From: Oxalobacteraceae bacterium UBA6018
GTDB taxonomy: Bacteria; Pseudomonadota; Gammaproteobacteria; Burkholderiales; Burkholderiaceae_D
Length of the DNA: 64,000 nucleotides
NCBI GenBank assembly: GCA_002428015.1
Contig: DIZW01000001.1
Coordinates: forward strand, 12,723 to 76,722
Direction of reading: 5' to 3'
This document shows, piece by piece, positions 35,401-42,957 of the stretch. Every line of letters starts with the position of its first letter. The stretch's first letter is position 1. The position numbers were made by a program, and so were the translations under genes. A model generated the notes under the pieces. It was not told the DNA's origin. It saw nothing but the letters and a program-made list of their open reading frames with translations, and searched no databases.

Positions 35401-36198
35401 CTTGCTGGCGATGAGTAGCTGGTGGGCGTCGCGCAGCGCCGGCGCCAGCATGGCGTAGGCGCTGATCAGGCCATCGATGTTCTTGCGCTTGTCGAAGCCG
35501 CCCGGCGCGTACATGATGAACTTGCGCGTGATGCCGAAGCGCGTGCGCAGCGCCGCCGCCTTGGCCGGGTCCGGCGCGGCCGGCGCGAACCGCGCGTCGA
35601 TCGCGGTCGAGATGGCCACCACGCGCGCCGGGTCGAGTCCGAGCGCGTCGATCGCCTCCTGGCGTGAGTAGTCCGAGATCGCCAGCAGCAGGTCGGCGCG
35701 GCGCAGCGCGCCGATCTTGCGCTCGTAATAGGCGCGTTGGGCCTCGCTGCCCAGGTAGGCGGCTGGATTGAGGAAGGGAATCAGATCGTACAGGACCACG
35801 GCGGTGTCGGCGCCGCCGGTGAAGGCGCCCACCGAGCACACCGCGTCATCGACGAAGCCCTCGAACAGGCTGGTCACCAGCACCGCGTCCGGGCGCAGCT
35901 GGGCGATCACGTACTCGCGTACCAGCTCGTCGGCGCGCGCGCGCCAGCTGTTGCCGGCGTGGTGTTCCGCAGCCGGCGTGGCGATGTCGAACACGCGCAC
36001 GCGCTCGGGCGGCACCAGGCCGGCGAAGGCCTGGCGCAGCGCCGGGATGGCCTCGGGCAGGGCGCTGTTCATGAGCAGCCATACCTCGTGCGGGCCGGCG
36101 TTGCGCGCCACGCCCTGGGCCAGTGCCAGCGAATAGCGGCCGATGCCGCGGAAACGGCTGGCCGACTGTGCGCCCTGCAGGTCGATCACGATGCGCAT
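32488..36198 (-). CDS. Large three-domain glycosyltransferase (GT4-type)
   Basis: A 1236-residue cytosolic protein made of three GT-B-like units. Unit 1 (about 1-400) has DLQGAQSASRFRGIGRYSLAL and an EX7E-like motif in SLHEGFGLPALEAM. Unit 2 (about 415-800) begins LALVTPLPPERTGIADYA and has a weaker motif in SRGETSAAVLDCMNYG. Unit 3 (about 870-1236) has FLMVGTIEPRKGHLEAL and SEGEGFGLPLIEAAHY. Such fusions (for example WbdA/WbdB-like mannosyltransferases) polymerise O-antigen repeats, each domain adding one linkage. Unit 2 may be less active. The gene overlaps the methyltransferase stop by one base and forms a leftward operon with it and the Wzm permease. Confidence 0.9.
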   Translation of the reverse strand: MRIVIDLQGAQSASRFRGIGRYSLALAQGVARNAGPHEVWLLMNSALPEAIPALRQAFAGLVPPERVRVFDIATPAAEHHAGNSWRARADELVREYVIAQLRPDAVLVTSLFEGFVDDAVCSVGAFTGGADTAVVLYDLIPFLNPAAYLGSEAQRAYYERKIGALRRADLLLAISDYSRQEAIDALGLDPARVVAISTAIDARFAPAAPDPAKAAALRTRFGITRKFIMYAPGGFDKRKNIDGLISAYAMLAPALRDAHQLLIASKLQPDERAALERHRAHCGLAADDLVLTDYVDDDTLLALYRATTLFVFPSLHEGFGLPALEAMACGALVIGGDNTSLPEVIGSAEAMFDAADHGAIAASMGAALTDTALQERLCANGRAQAAKFSWDATALRALKALEAHAARARPAAPPRRRRRLALVTPLPPERTGIADYAAQCLGALAAWFDIELVSAQREVELPPEARALPLRDLAWFEQHADGFDQILYQFGNSPFHSHMFGLLERFPGVVVLHDFYLSSVLAYEQMTGAMPRAFTDALYQSHGYAALRAALGPDGAEQAKLDYPCNLAVLQGASALIVHSAHALDMARRWYGPQAGANWHVVPLPRSRPAAQDRAAARAALGIGADTLLVCSFGFIDPSKQSERLLEAWKASALARDPACELVFVGANHGGAFGKTMHDAVGAAARVRIAGWTDQEVYHQYLQAADIGVQLRSVSRGETSAAVLDCMNYGLATIVNANGSMAELPGEAVIKLADRFALEDLVAALEGLRADPRARAGLGARAAAAIDAGHRPEHSAARYAEVLDAVWQAAPASMHALTGALGRSIPRDEQALQQIAQCLSFAPQRAPQPRQLLVDVTNIVRNDLGTGIERVVRTQLIELLRAGAGALRVEPVYLSNQGGRCHFRYAQRYACALLGLEPVTHADQAIDINPGDIYYAPDYAPGATQEAAAAGIYAQWRARGVTLHFLIHDLLPVLQPHFFPPGADAGHAAWLACIAAHADQLVCISGAVAAEAQAWLAAHGHGDGNCPRYAVLHHGADIALAIGAEAPAQAAPVLAQLRARPSFLMVGTIEPRKGHLEALDAFDALWRAGREVNLVIVGNEGWKPLADAERRTIPAIVRRLERHPELDRRLFWLKGIDDAYLQQVYQASACLLAASEGEGFGLPLIEAAHYRLPLMARDIPVFREVAQDAAFYFAGDLAQAVDAWLALRADGRHPPPERIRRRSWRDNAAELLALLA

Positions 36199-37556
36199 CA
36201 GGCCTCCGGGTCTGGTTGGACTTGCTTGAGCGCCGCGTAGGCGCGTTGGGCGCGCGGCGACAGGTCGGCCGGCTGCTGCGACGGCGGCGGCGGCGCGCCG
36301 GGGCTGAGCGGGGCCTGGTACATCGCCTCGCGCAGGCGCGCCTGCAGGCCGGGAAAGCGCGCCAGCATGGCGCGCGCGGCGCGCTTGGCGCGCGGCTGGC
36401 GCAGCACGGCCTGGCCAATGGCGCGCGCGCCCTGGCGCAGGCGGCGCTTGGGCGCGACGCGCCCGCGCAGGCGGTGCAGGGCCGCGCGCAGCTCGCGGTA
36501 CAGGGTGCCGGCCCGGCGCAGCGGCGCCGTCACGCGCCAGGAGGTGCTGGCCAGCACCGCGTCGAGCTTGCGCGCCTGCTCCTCGGCCGCGTGCAGGCGC
36601 GCCTCGAACTCGCCCATGCGCGCGTCGTGCGCCACGGCGCGCCCGTCCTGGGCGTCAAGGCGCGCGTCGTGGCGGTCGGTGCGCGTCACCAGCGAAGCGT
36701 GCCCTTGCGCGTTGTGTTCGGCCAGGGCGGCTACGCTGGCGCGTACCGCATCGAGCTGGGCGTGGGCCTGGTCGGCCAGCGCGCGCGCGGTGTCGAGCGC
36801 GCCGCGCTGCTGGGCGCTCTGGACGTCGTAGCGGTGGCTGACCTGGCCCAGCGACATGCCGTAGTCGGCCTCGAAGGCGGCGTCGAGCACGGCCATGAGA
36901 GCGGCGGGCGCGGCCTTCTGCGCCACCACCGCGTAGTCGGGGCTGACGCCGTCGAGAACGTGCTGGACGCCCAGCGTGAGCGCGCCGTGCAGCGCCGGCG
37001 CCTCCTGCAGGCGCACCACCTTGTGGCGGGCGAAACCGGCATGCTCGGTGGCGAAGTCGAGCAGCTCGGGCGGCAGCGGGCGCAGGTGCGAGGGGTCGCG
37101 GTAAAAGCTGCTGGCGCCGACCACCAGGTTTTCCGGGTTCGGGGTTTCCATGATCAGGAGCCCGCCCGGCGCCAGCACGCGCAGGGCCTGGTCGATCAGT
37201 TCGCGCACCTGCTCGAAGGCGATGTGCTCGACCAGGTGGAAGGCCGACACCAGCGCCAGGCTGGCGTCGGGCAGGGCGCGCAGGGCGGCCAGCGCGTCGC
37301 CGGTGCGCACGTCCAGGCCGCGCGCGCGGCACACCGCCAGCATGGCGTCGTCCAGATCGACGCCGGCGGCGCTGTAGCCGGTGGCGCCGGCCAGTTCCAG
37401 CCACTCGCCGCGGCCGCAGCCCAGGTCGAGCGCGCGCGCCGGCGCCAGCAGGCCGGCCAGCGGCGCGATGAAGGGCAGGTAGGCGCGCAGGCGCTCGCCG
37501 ATGACGCCGCGTTCGCCCCGGTAGCGGTCTTCGAAGTGCTTGTAGAAGTCGCTCAT
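36198..37556 (-). CDS. SAM-dependent methyltransferase with coiled-coil extension
   Basis: A 452-residue protein. The N-terminal class I methyltransferase domain (about 35-215) has the SAM motif ALDLGCGRGEWLELA, the acidic residue in AGVDLDDAML and VSAFHLVEHI. A long helical segment (about 245-340; QAHAQLDAVRASVAALAEHNAQ, DRHDARLDAQDG) is predicted coiled coil, and the tail is basic then Pro-rich. The layout recalls WbdD, which caps O-antigen chains and sets their length by a coiled-coil ruler, but no kinase domain is present. It overlaps Wzm by four bases (ATGA). Confidence 0.85.
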   Translation of the reverse strand: MSDFYKHFEDRYRGERGVIGERLRAYLPFIAPLAGLLAPARALDLGCGRGEWLELAGATGYSAAGVDLDDAMLAVCRARGLDVRTGDALAALRALPDASLALVSAFHLVEHIAFEQVRELIDQALRVLAPGGLLIMETPNPENLVVGASSFYRDPSHLRPLPPELLDFATEHAGFARHKVVRLQEAPALHGALTLGVQHVLDGVSPDYAVVAQKAAPAALMAVLDAAFEADYGMSLGQVSHRYDVQSAQQRGALDTARALADQAHAQLDAVRASVAALAEHNAQGHASLVTRTDRHDARLDAQDGRAVAHDARMGEFEARLHAAEEQARKLDAVLASTSWRVTAPLRRAGTLYRELRAALHRLRGRVAPKRRLRQGARAIGQAVLRQPRAKRAARAMLARFPGLQARLREAMYQAPLSPGAPPPPSQQPADLSPRAQRAYAALKQVQPDPEA

Positions 37557-38353
37557 AGCTCATCGACCATTTCGCCGGCGCGCTTGCGGAACAGGCGCAT
37601 GCCCAGCACGCAGCACAGCATGCCGAGCGCCAGCACCGGCCACAGGCTGGACCACACCGGCACGTGGCCGCCCAGCAGGATGCGCTGGTGCGCCACCACG
37701 ACGGCGGTCATCGGATTGTAGGCCAGCAGCTCGCGCACGCCCTGCGGCAGGGTGGCGGTGGTGTAGACGATGGGCGTGAACCAGAACCAGAACTGCAGCA
37801 GGATCGTGAAGAACTGGCCGACATCGCGGAAGAACACGTTCAGGATGCCGAGGATCATCCCCAGGCCGATGGCGAATACGACCTGCACCAGCAGCACCGG
37901 GATCAGGGCCAGGAACACCCAGCCGGGGAACTGGCCGCTCAGCACCAGGAAGACGGTGAACAGGCCGAAGATGATGGCAAAGTTGACGCAGGCGTTGAGC
38001 ACCACCACGATGGGCAGGCAGATGCGCGGAAAGCTGAGCTTTTTGATCAGGTTGGCGTGCTCGAGGAACACGGTCTGCCCGCGGCTGGTGATCTCGGCGA
38101 ACAGGCCCCAGGTCAGCACCCCGGCGCACAGGTAGATGCTGTAGGCGAAGCTGCCGGCGTTGCCGGGCAGGCGGTTGCCCATGACTTTGGAAAAAATCAG
38201 CGTGTACACGACGATCATCGCCAGCGGATTGAGGACGGTCCAGAGCGCGCCGAGCAGGGAGTTGCGGTACTTGGACTGGAATTCGCGCTGGACGCTGCCG
38301 GCGATGAATCCGCGGTATTTCCACACGCCTTGCAGCATGACCGGCGCCTTCAT
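37553..38353 (-). CDS. wzm: ABC-2 type polysaccharide export permease (Wzm)
   Basis: A 266-residue inner-membrane permease with six helices and the Wzm/KpsM family pattern: an N-terminal amphipathic REFQSKYRNSLLGALWTVLNPL, then YLCAGVLTWGLFAE and the late WFWFTPIVYTTATLP. It exports undecaprenyl-linked polysaccharide together with a Wzt ATPase. No ATPase gene is adjacent; the only Wzt in the window is at 59011-60330. It is the first gene of the leftward operon with the methyltransferase and triple glycosyltransferase. TATAAT (minus strand) at 38472-38467 could be its -10. Confidence 0.9.
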   Translation of the reverse strand: MKAPVMLQGVWKYRGFIAGSVQREFQSKYRNSLLGALWTVLNPLAMIVVYTLIFSKVMGNRLPGNAGSFAYSIYLCAGVLTWGLFAEITSRGQTVFLEHANLIKKLSFPRICLPIVVVLNACVNFAIIFGLFTVFLVLSGQFPGWVFLALIPVLLVQVVFAIGLGMILGILNVFFRDVGQFFTILLQFWFWFTPIVYTTATLPQGVRELLAYNPMTAVVVAHQRILLGGHVPVWSSLWPVLALGMLCCVLGMRLFRKRAGEMVDEL

Positions 38354-38513
38354 CGGGCGTGGTCCGGACTGTGGGAATTGTGCGAAAGGGTAGGCCGGAA
38401 TGTCGTCATAGGATGCGTCGATGCGCCGCTAAAAACAGGGCGCGGGGAGCGAAAAAACGGGATGCGATTATAACATGGCCGCACCGCCGATCCGGCCGCG
38501 GCGGCCGGTCGCG

Positions 38514-39290
38514 TCAGCCCTGCGCCAGGCGCTTCAGGCCATCCGGATCGATGATGATCAGGCGGTGCGCGCCCTTCTGGACGATACCCTGTTGCGCCAG
38601 CAGCAGCAGGGTCCGGGTAACGGTCTCGCGGCTCGTGTTGATCATGTTGGCGATGTCCTGGTGGGTGGGCATGTTTTCCACCACGTGCAGGTCGTCCGCG
38701 GTTTTTTCCTTGAGCAGGTCGATGTAGGTATAGATGCGCTTGGCGGTGTTGTGGATGCTCAGCAGCGCGCGGAACTGCGAGTCGCGCTGCACCTTGTCGG
38801 CCAGGAAGCGCAGCATCTGGTTGGCCACCGACGGCGAGTGGGAGAACAGGTGCAAGGCCGTCGCGCGCGGCAGCAGCGCCACCAACACATTGGTCTGGGC
38901 CACCACCGAGGCCGAGCGCTGGGAGCCGTTGATGACCGCGATCTCGCCGAAAAAATCGCCGGGCGCGAGCACGCGCAGGCCGATCGCCCGGCCATCCTCG
39001 GTGATGTCGACCACCTGCAGCTGTCCGGTCAGCAGGAACAGCAGGGCGTCGCCGACCCCGCCCTTGTGCAGGACCACGTCGCGCCGGTTGTACTGGCGGA
39101 TGCGCATGTCGGAGCGCACCATCAGCATCTCCTCTTCCGTCAAGTTCGCCAGCAGCGGGATCTTGCGTAAGTGGATGTGGATATTGACGGGAATATTGAC
39201 TTCCGTCGCCTCCGCCGCCCCGGCCGGTCCGGCCGCGGCCGGGTCGCCGGGCGGCGCCGGGGAGTCTGATTTTTGCTTCGATTCAGTCAT
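38514..39290 (-). CDS. Crp/Fnr-family transcription regulator, Crp-type
   Basis: A 258-residue regulator. An Ala/Pro-rich N-terminal stretch (1-30) precedes the cyclic-nucleotide domain (about 40-165), whose phosphate cassette GEIAVINGSQRSASV keeps Glu116, Arg125 and Ser126, the residues that hold cAMP in CRP. There is no Cys cluster, so it is not an FNR iron-sulfur type. The C-terminal helix-turn-helix has TSRETVTRTL: Arg221, Glu222 and Arg226 match the CRP residues that read TGTGA. It is the last gene of an operon headed by a class III nucleotide cyclase, and TGTGA-N6-TCACA sites occur upstream of the FecR, S-layer-like and secretion genes nearby. Confidence 0.92.
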   Translation of the reverse strand: MTESKQKSDSPAPPGDPAAAGPAGAAEATEVNIPVNIHIHLRKIPLLANLTEEEMLMVRSDMRIRQYNRRDVVLHKGGVGDALLFLLTGQLQVVDITEDGRAIGLRVLAPGDFFGEIAVINGSQRSASVVAQTNVLVALLPRATALHLFSHSPSVANQMLRFLADKVQRDSQFRALLSIHNTAKRIYTYIDLLKEKTADDLHVVENMPTHQDIANMINTSRETVTRTLLLLAQQGIVQKGAHRLIIIDPDGLKRLAQG

Positions 39291-39324
39291 GTCGTGCTTG
39301 TCAATGTGGCGTAGGACAGCGTGA

Positions 39325-39648
39325 TTAAAAGTGCGCCAGGGTCAGCAGCAGGCCCGCGCAGGCGACGCCGGCGCCGTTGGCCGCCATGTCGCGCCAGCAA
39401 AAGTGCCGTCCCGGCACGTGGTTCTGCAACAGCTCGATCGCCCAGCTCGCCACCAGCACCGCCGCCAGCGCCAGCAGCGCATGCACGCCCGGGGCGACCA
39501 GCCGGCCCGCCATCCAGGCCATGCCGCCAAAGGCGACGAAGTGCAGCAGCTTGTCGTTCGGCAGCAGCGGCAGGCGCGACAGCGGCAGCAGGCAGCCGAG
39601 CGGAATGCCGACCAGGCCGACGAGAAACAGGATCAGTTCCCAGCGCAT
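39325..39648 (-). CDS. VanZ-like family membrane protein
   Basis: A 107-residue protein with three to four membrane helices. VanZ-like features are PNDKLLHFVAFGGMAWMAG and ELLQNHVPGRHFCWRDMAANGAGV, the conserved His and RDxxANxxG segment. Its function is unknown in most bacteria. It lies 11 bases after the outer membrane protein gene and 34 before the Crp-type gene in the same operon. Confidence 0.88.
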   Translation of the reverse strand: MRWELILFLVGLVGIPLGCLLPLSRLPLLPNDKLLHFVAFGGMAWMAGRLVAPGVHALLALAAVLVASWAIELLQNHVPGRHFCWRDMAANGAGVACAGLLLTLAHF

Positions 39649-39659
39649 CGTGTCGCGTC

Positions 39660-40886
39660 CTAGAAATCGTTCCAGCGCCAGTTCAGCTGCAGCGCCTGGC
39701 TATTATATTGAAAGAGCGAAATGTTTTCCTTGTTCTGGACGTGGCGCCATTCCAGTTGCAGCACCTGGTGCTCGCTCACGTTCATCGACAGCGCGGCGCG
39801 CCACTGGCGCGTGCTCTGAAGGCGCACCGCGTCGATCAGGCCGGGGGAGTAGGCCAGCTGCCCGCGCCAATCCTGGCGTGTCCAGCCCAGTTCGCTCAGG
39901 TAGCGCGCGCCGATGGCGTGCTGCCATTGCATGCTGGAATACCAGCCGTGCCGGTTGCCGCCCAGCCGGGCGGCGTCGCCGCGGTCGATCAGCGCGCCGG
40001 CCGCCGACTGGATCCGCGTGCGCGCGCTGGTGTAATTGAACAGCACGCTCGCCTCGCCCGTATTGGCGTCGAAGTTGCTGCGGCGCAGGTAGGCGATGTG
40101 GCCCACCGACCCCGCCAGCGCCAGTTCCAGGCTGTCCGGAAGGCCGAGCTTGGGGGTGACGCGTCCCTGCAACTGGCCCTGGCGCTGGTACAGACGCCCG
40201 TCCAGGCTGACCGTGCCGACCGTGGCCACGGCGCGCGCGTCCCACCCGCCCAGGCGCAAGGGCTGCTCGATCCCGACCAGCAGCGCGTTGGTGTCCTGGC
40301 TGGCCAGGCTGTCGTGATGGCGCACGCGCACTTGCGCCAGGGCCACGCTGCCGCCCGCGTTGAGCTCGCGGCTGTAGTCGAACGAGGCCTGGGTGTAGCT
40401 GTCGGCGTGGGGCAGGTAATCGTCGGTCAGGACGTGCTCGATCCGGTCGGCCCCGGTGCCGGTGGCAAACACCGGGTCGCTGGCGCCCTGGTTGACGTTG
40501 CTGTCGTGGCCGCGCGCCAGGCCGAACGAGCGGTAGCGCTTCGGCTCCCACGGACGGCAGCCGTTGCGGCGGTGGCCGTTGATCACTTCCAGGATGCCGG
40601 CGTTGGGGGCGAAGCGCACCTCGATCTCGCGGAACAGCCGCTCGGCGTCGGCGGCGTGTCCCAACGCGCATTGGCTGATGGCCAGGTCCAGCCAGGCGCC
40701 GGCGTGCTGCGGCTCGACCGCGATCAGGCGCTCGAGGGCGGCGCTGGCCTGCTCCTGGTGTCCCTGGCTCATCAGGCGCATCGCGTCCAGATACAGGTCG
40801 CGCTCCTCGTCGGGCGTGGTGGCGCCGGCGGCCGTGCTTGTCAACAAGGCCGCCACCAGGGCGCAACGGCGCAGCAGGGCCGTCAC
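39660..40886 (-). CDS. TPR plus outer-membrane beta-barrel protein (Slam/DUF560-like)
   Basis: A 408-residue protein starting at GTG 40886, which overlaps the cyclase stop (GTGA). Signal peptide to about residue 22; TPR-like helices at about 25-110 (LYLDAMRLMSQGHQEQASAALERL, then the ALGHAADAERLFREIE helix pair); the remaining 290 residues are alternating beta strands ending in Phe (LQLNWRWNDF), the BAM insertion signal. This TPR-then-barrel plan is that of surface lipoprotein assembly modulators (Slam), which move folded barrel proteins to the cell surface. The domain lengths are a little short for Slam, so family membership is probable, not proven. The divergent FecR protein has a TbpB-like C-terminal domain, a possible client. 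Confidence 0.75.
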   Translation of the reverse strand: MTALLRRCALVAALLTSTAAGATTPDEERDLYLDAMRLMSQGHQEQASAALERLIAVEPQHAGAWLDLAISQCALGHAADAERLFREIEVRFAPNAGILEVINGHRRNGCRPWEPKRYRSFGLARGHDSNVNQGASDPVFATGTGADRIEHVLTDDYLPHADSYTQASFDYSRELNAGGSVALAQVRVRHHDSLASQDTNALLVGIEQPLRLGGWDARAVATVGTVSLDGRLYQRQGQLQGRVTPKLGLPDSLELALAGSVGHIAYLRRSNFDANTGEASVLFNYTSARTRIQSAAGALIDRGDAARLGGNRHGWYSSMQWQHAIGARYLSELGWTRQDWRGQLAYSPGLIDAVRLQSTRQWRAALSMNVSEHQVLQLEWRHVQNKENISLFQYNSQALQLNWRWNDF

Positions 40887-42712
40887 GCGGGCAGCTCCAG
40901 CGTGTACAGCTTGATCGGGTTTTCCTTGCCGCGCAGGCGGCGTTCGCCCAGCAGCAAGAAGCGGTGGCGGGTGGCGCGCGCCACCGTGCCCTCGCCGATG
41001 ATGACGTCGTAGGGGAAGTCGCGCGCGGCCTGCTCCAGGCGCGAGGCGGTGTTGACGCTGTCGCCGACCGCGGTGTAGATGCTGCGAAAGCTGGTGCCGT
41101 AATCGCCTGCCATCGCCAGTCCGCTTTCGATGCCGATGCGCACCCGCAGGGGCGCGTGCCCGGCCGCCACGCGCCGGCGGCTGAAGCGCGCCACCTCGGC
41201 CAGGATCGCCTGGGCCGCGTCCAGCGCCAGGTCGGCGTGGGCGGCGTTGGGCAGCGGCGCGCCCCAGAACGCCACCAGACCGTCGCCGGTGTACTTGTCC
41301 AGCGTGCCGTGCTGGTCCAGCACCGGGCGGGTCAGGCAGTCGAGGAAATCGGTGGTCAGGCGCGCCGCCTGCTCCACCGGCAGCGCCTCGACCTGGGTGG
41401 TGTAGCCTTCCATGTCAGCGATCAGTGTCGTCACCTGCAGCTGGCGCGGGGCCAGCGGATCTTTCAGGTCGCTGCGCAGCAACTCGTCGACCACGGCGGT
41501 GGCCACGTACTGGCGCAGGGTGCCGAGCAGCTTGCGCGAGTTCTGCTGGGTGAGCTGCCAGTGGAAGGGGACCGCCACCGCCAGCAGGAACAGGTCGACC
41601 ACCAGCGGGCCGCTGGCGGAGAAGGCCGGGTCGTGCGCGTGCATGGCGTAGGCCAGCGCCAGCCACAGCGCGCTGGCCGCCGCCAGCAGCAGCACGCTGG
41701 CCACGGCCGCCAGGCGCGGGAAGGTGTACGCCGACAGCGCTACCACCAGCACCGAGAACCAGATCGCGATGGCCTTGCCGGGCCAGGGCGCTGGCGCCGT
41801 GCCGGCCTGGAGGTCGAGCAGGGACGAGAGCATGGCGGCGTGCACCAGCAGCCCGGCGGTGGAAGCGCCCAGCGGGCTGGCCACGCGGTCGCCGATGCTC
41901 AGCGACGATGAGCCCACCAGCACCAGCCGGTTGGCAATGAGCGCCGCCGGCACCCGCTCGGCCAGCACGTCGGCCGCCTTGGCCACGACGTAGGCGTCCC
42001 AGGTGCGCGCGAAGGGCACCCGCTGCAGGGGCGCGAGCTGCGGCAGGCCGTCCCCGCCGCAGCAGCGCACCAGCGCCACCGCCAGGCTGGGATACAGCTT
42101 GCCGTCGAACCAGGTCGTGGACGGCACGCGCCGCAACACCCCGTCGGCATCGGGGATGACACCGATGTTGCCGGCGAACGCGGCCCGGGACAGCCCCGCG
42201 TGGTTGGCCAGGAAGCCGCTGGCGGCGGGCACGCCGGCCGGGCGCGGCGCGACCACCCCGCCGATCAGGGCGCCGCTGCGCAGCGCCTGGCCGCCCCGCT
42301 GGAAGTCGAACAGCTGGGCCAGCACCACCGGCCCCTGGGCGGCCAGCATGGCAAGGCGCGCGTCGCCGGCCGCGTCGCCCGGCTTGAACATGACGATGTC
42401 GAGCGCCACGCCGCGCGCGCCGCCCTGGACCAGCCGTTCCACCAGTTCGGCCAGGCGCGCCCGGCTCCACGGCCAGGGCAGTTGCGCCAGCGTGCTCTCG
42501 TCGATGTCGACCACGAGGATGCGCGATTCCGGCGTGGCGCGCGCCTGCAGGTTGACAAAACGGTCGCGCAGCCATTCGTCGGCCAGGCGCGCCGACGCCG
42601 GCGCGCCGTCCCATTGCAGCAGGGCCGCCAGGGCGATGGCGGCGAGCGAAATGCCGATTCGAATCAGGGCGGGGGCCGTGGGTAGCGTGCGCGGAAGAAC
42701 TGTCAATTTCAT
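40883..42712 (-). CDS. CHASE2-domain class III adenylate cyclase
   Basis: A 609-residue membrane enzyme. ATG 42712 is preferred over a GTG at 42805. TM1 (about 15-32) is followed by a periplasmic CHASE2 sensor (about 40-315; RILVVDIDESTLAQL), three helices (about 320-395) and a cytosolic class III catalytic domain. Metal-binding Asp433 (IADMEGYT) and Asp477 (DKYTGDG) are present, with Lys473 at the adenine-specifying position and the VGDSVNTASRLE segment supplying the Asn and Arg transition-state residues. This favours cAMP over cGMP. It heads the operon containing the Slam-like, VanZ and Crp-type genes, so producer and receptor of the nucleotide are probably co-expressed. Confidence 0.9.
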   Translation of the reverse strand: MKLTVLPRTLPTAPALIRIGISLAAIALAALLQWDGAPASARLADEWLRDRFVNLQARATPESRILVVDIDESTLAQLPWPWSRARLAELVERLVQGGARGVALDIVMFKPGDAAGDARLAMLAAQGPVVLAQLFDFQRGGQALRSGALIGGVVAPRPAGVPAASGFLANHAGLSRAAFAGNIGVIPDADGVLRRVPSTTWFDGKLYPSLAVALVRCCGGDGLPQLAPLQRVPFARTWDAYVVAKAADVLAERVPAALIANRLVLVGSSSLSIGDRVASPLGASTAGLLVHAAMLSSLLDLQAGTAPAPWPGKAIAIWFSVLVVALSAYTFPRLAAVASVLLLAAASALWLALAYAMHAHDPAFSASGPLVVDLFLLAVAVPFHWQLTQQNSRKLLGTLRQYVATAVVDELLRSDLKDPLAPRQLQVTTLIADMEGYTTQVEALPVEQAARLTTDFLDCLTRPVLDQHGTLDKYTGDGLVAFWGAPLPNAAHADLALDAAQAILAEVARFSRRRVAAGHAPLRVRIGIESGLAMAGDYGTSFRSIYTAVGDSVNTASRLEQAARDFPYDVIIGEGTVARATRHRFLLLGERRLRGKENPIKLYTLELPA

Positions 42713-42734
42713 CGATTTTTGTGACCAAATGTCA

Positions 42735-42750
42735 TTGACAGTGTGGTCAA
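42735..42750. promoter_or_regulatory. Inverted repeat TTGAC-N6-GTCAA in the cyclase upstream region
   Basis: A 5-base dyad with 6-base centre, 23 bases before the cyclase ATG. The spacing equals that of Crp-family sites but the half-site differs from TGTGA; it resembles an FNR/NNR-like half (TTGAC). It could be an operator for the cyclase operon. The factor is unknown. Confidence 0.35.
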
Positions 42751-42893
42751 GGCTGCCCTTGTCGGAAAACAGTCGCCCAGTATAGCGGTTTGTTTCAGCG
42801 AGCACTACGACGAAAGTTGCCGCCAGGTGGGACGCAACCGTATAACAACGTGCGACAATTCATTACAGGACCGTAGGATTTTTCCCGGTACAA

Positions 42894-42909
42894 TGTGACG
42901 CTCATCACA
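42894..42909. promoter_or_regulatory. Crp-type site TGTGACGCTCATCACA upstream of the FecR-domain gene
   Basis: A perfect match to the Crp consensus TGTGA-N6-TCACA in the divergent cyclase/FecR spacer. A weak -10 (CACAAT, 42931-42936) lies at the distance expected for class II activation, though this leaves a very short leader. The site could also act on the cyclase operon, 182 bases away. Confidence 0.75.
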
Positions 42910-42957
42910 GATGTGCTCGCTTTGACGGCTCACAATGTGATCAAGGAGAATTCCATC

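Noticed and set aside
32560..35418. A 952-codon plus-strand open frame opposite the triple glycosyltransferase
   Set aside because: Antisense shadow with Arg/Gln/Gly-rich noise; the minus strand has three recognisable GT-B units.
38514..39290. Regulator as an oxygen-sensing FNR
   Set aside because: There is no N-terminal Cys cluster. The cyclic-nucleotide cassette and RETVxR helix match Crp instead.
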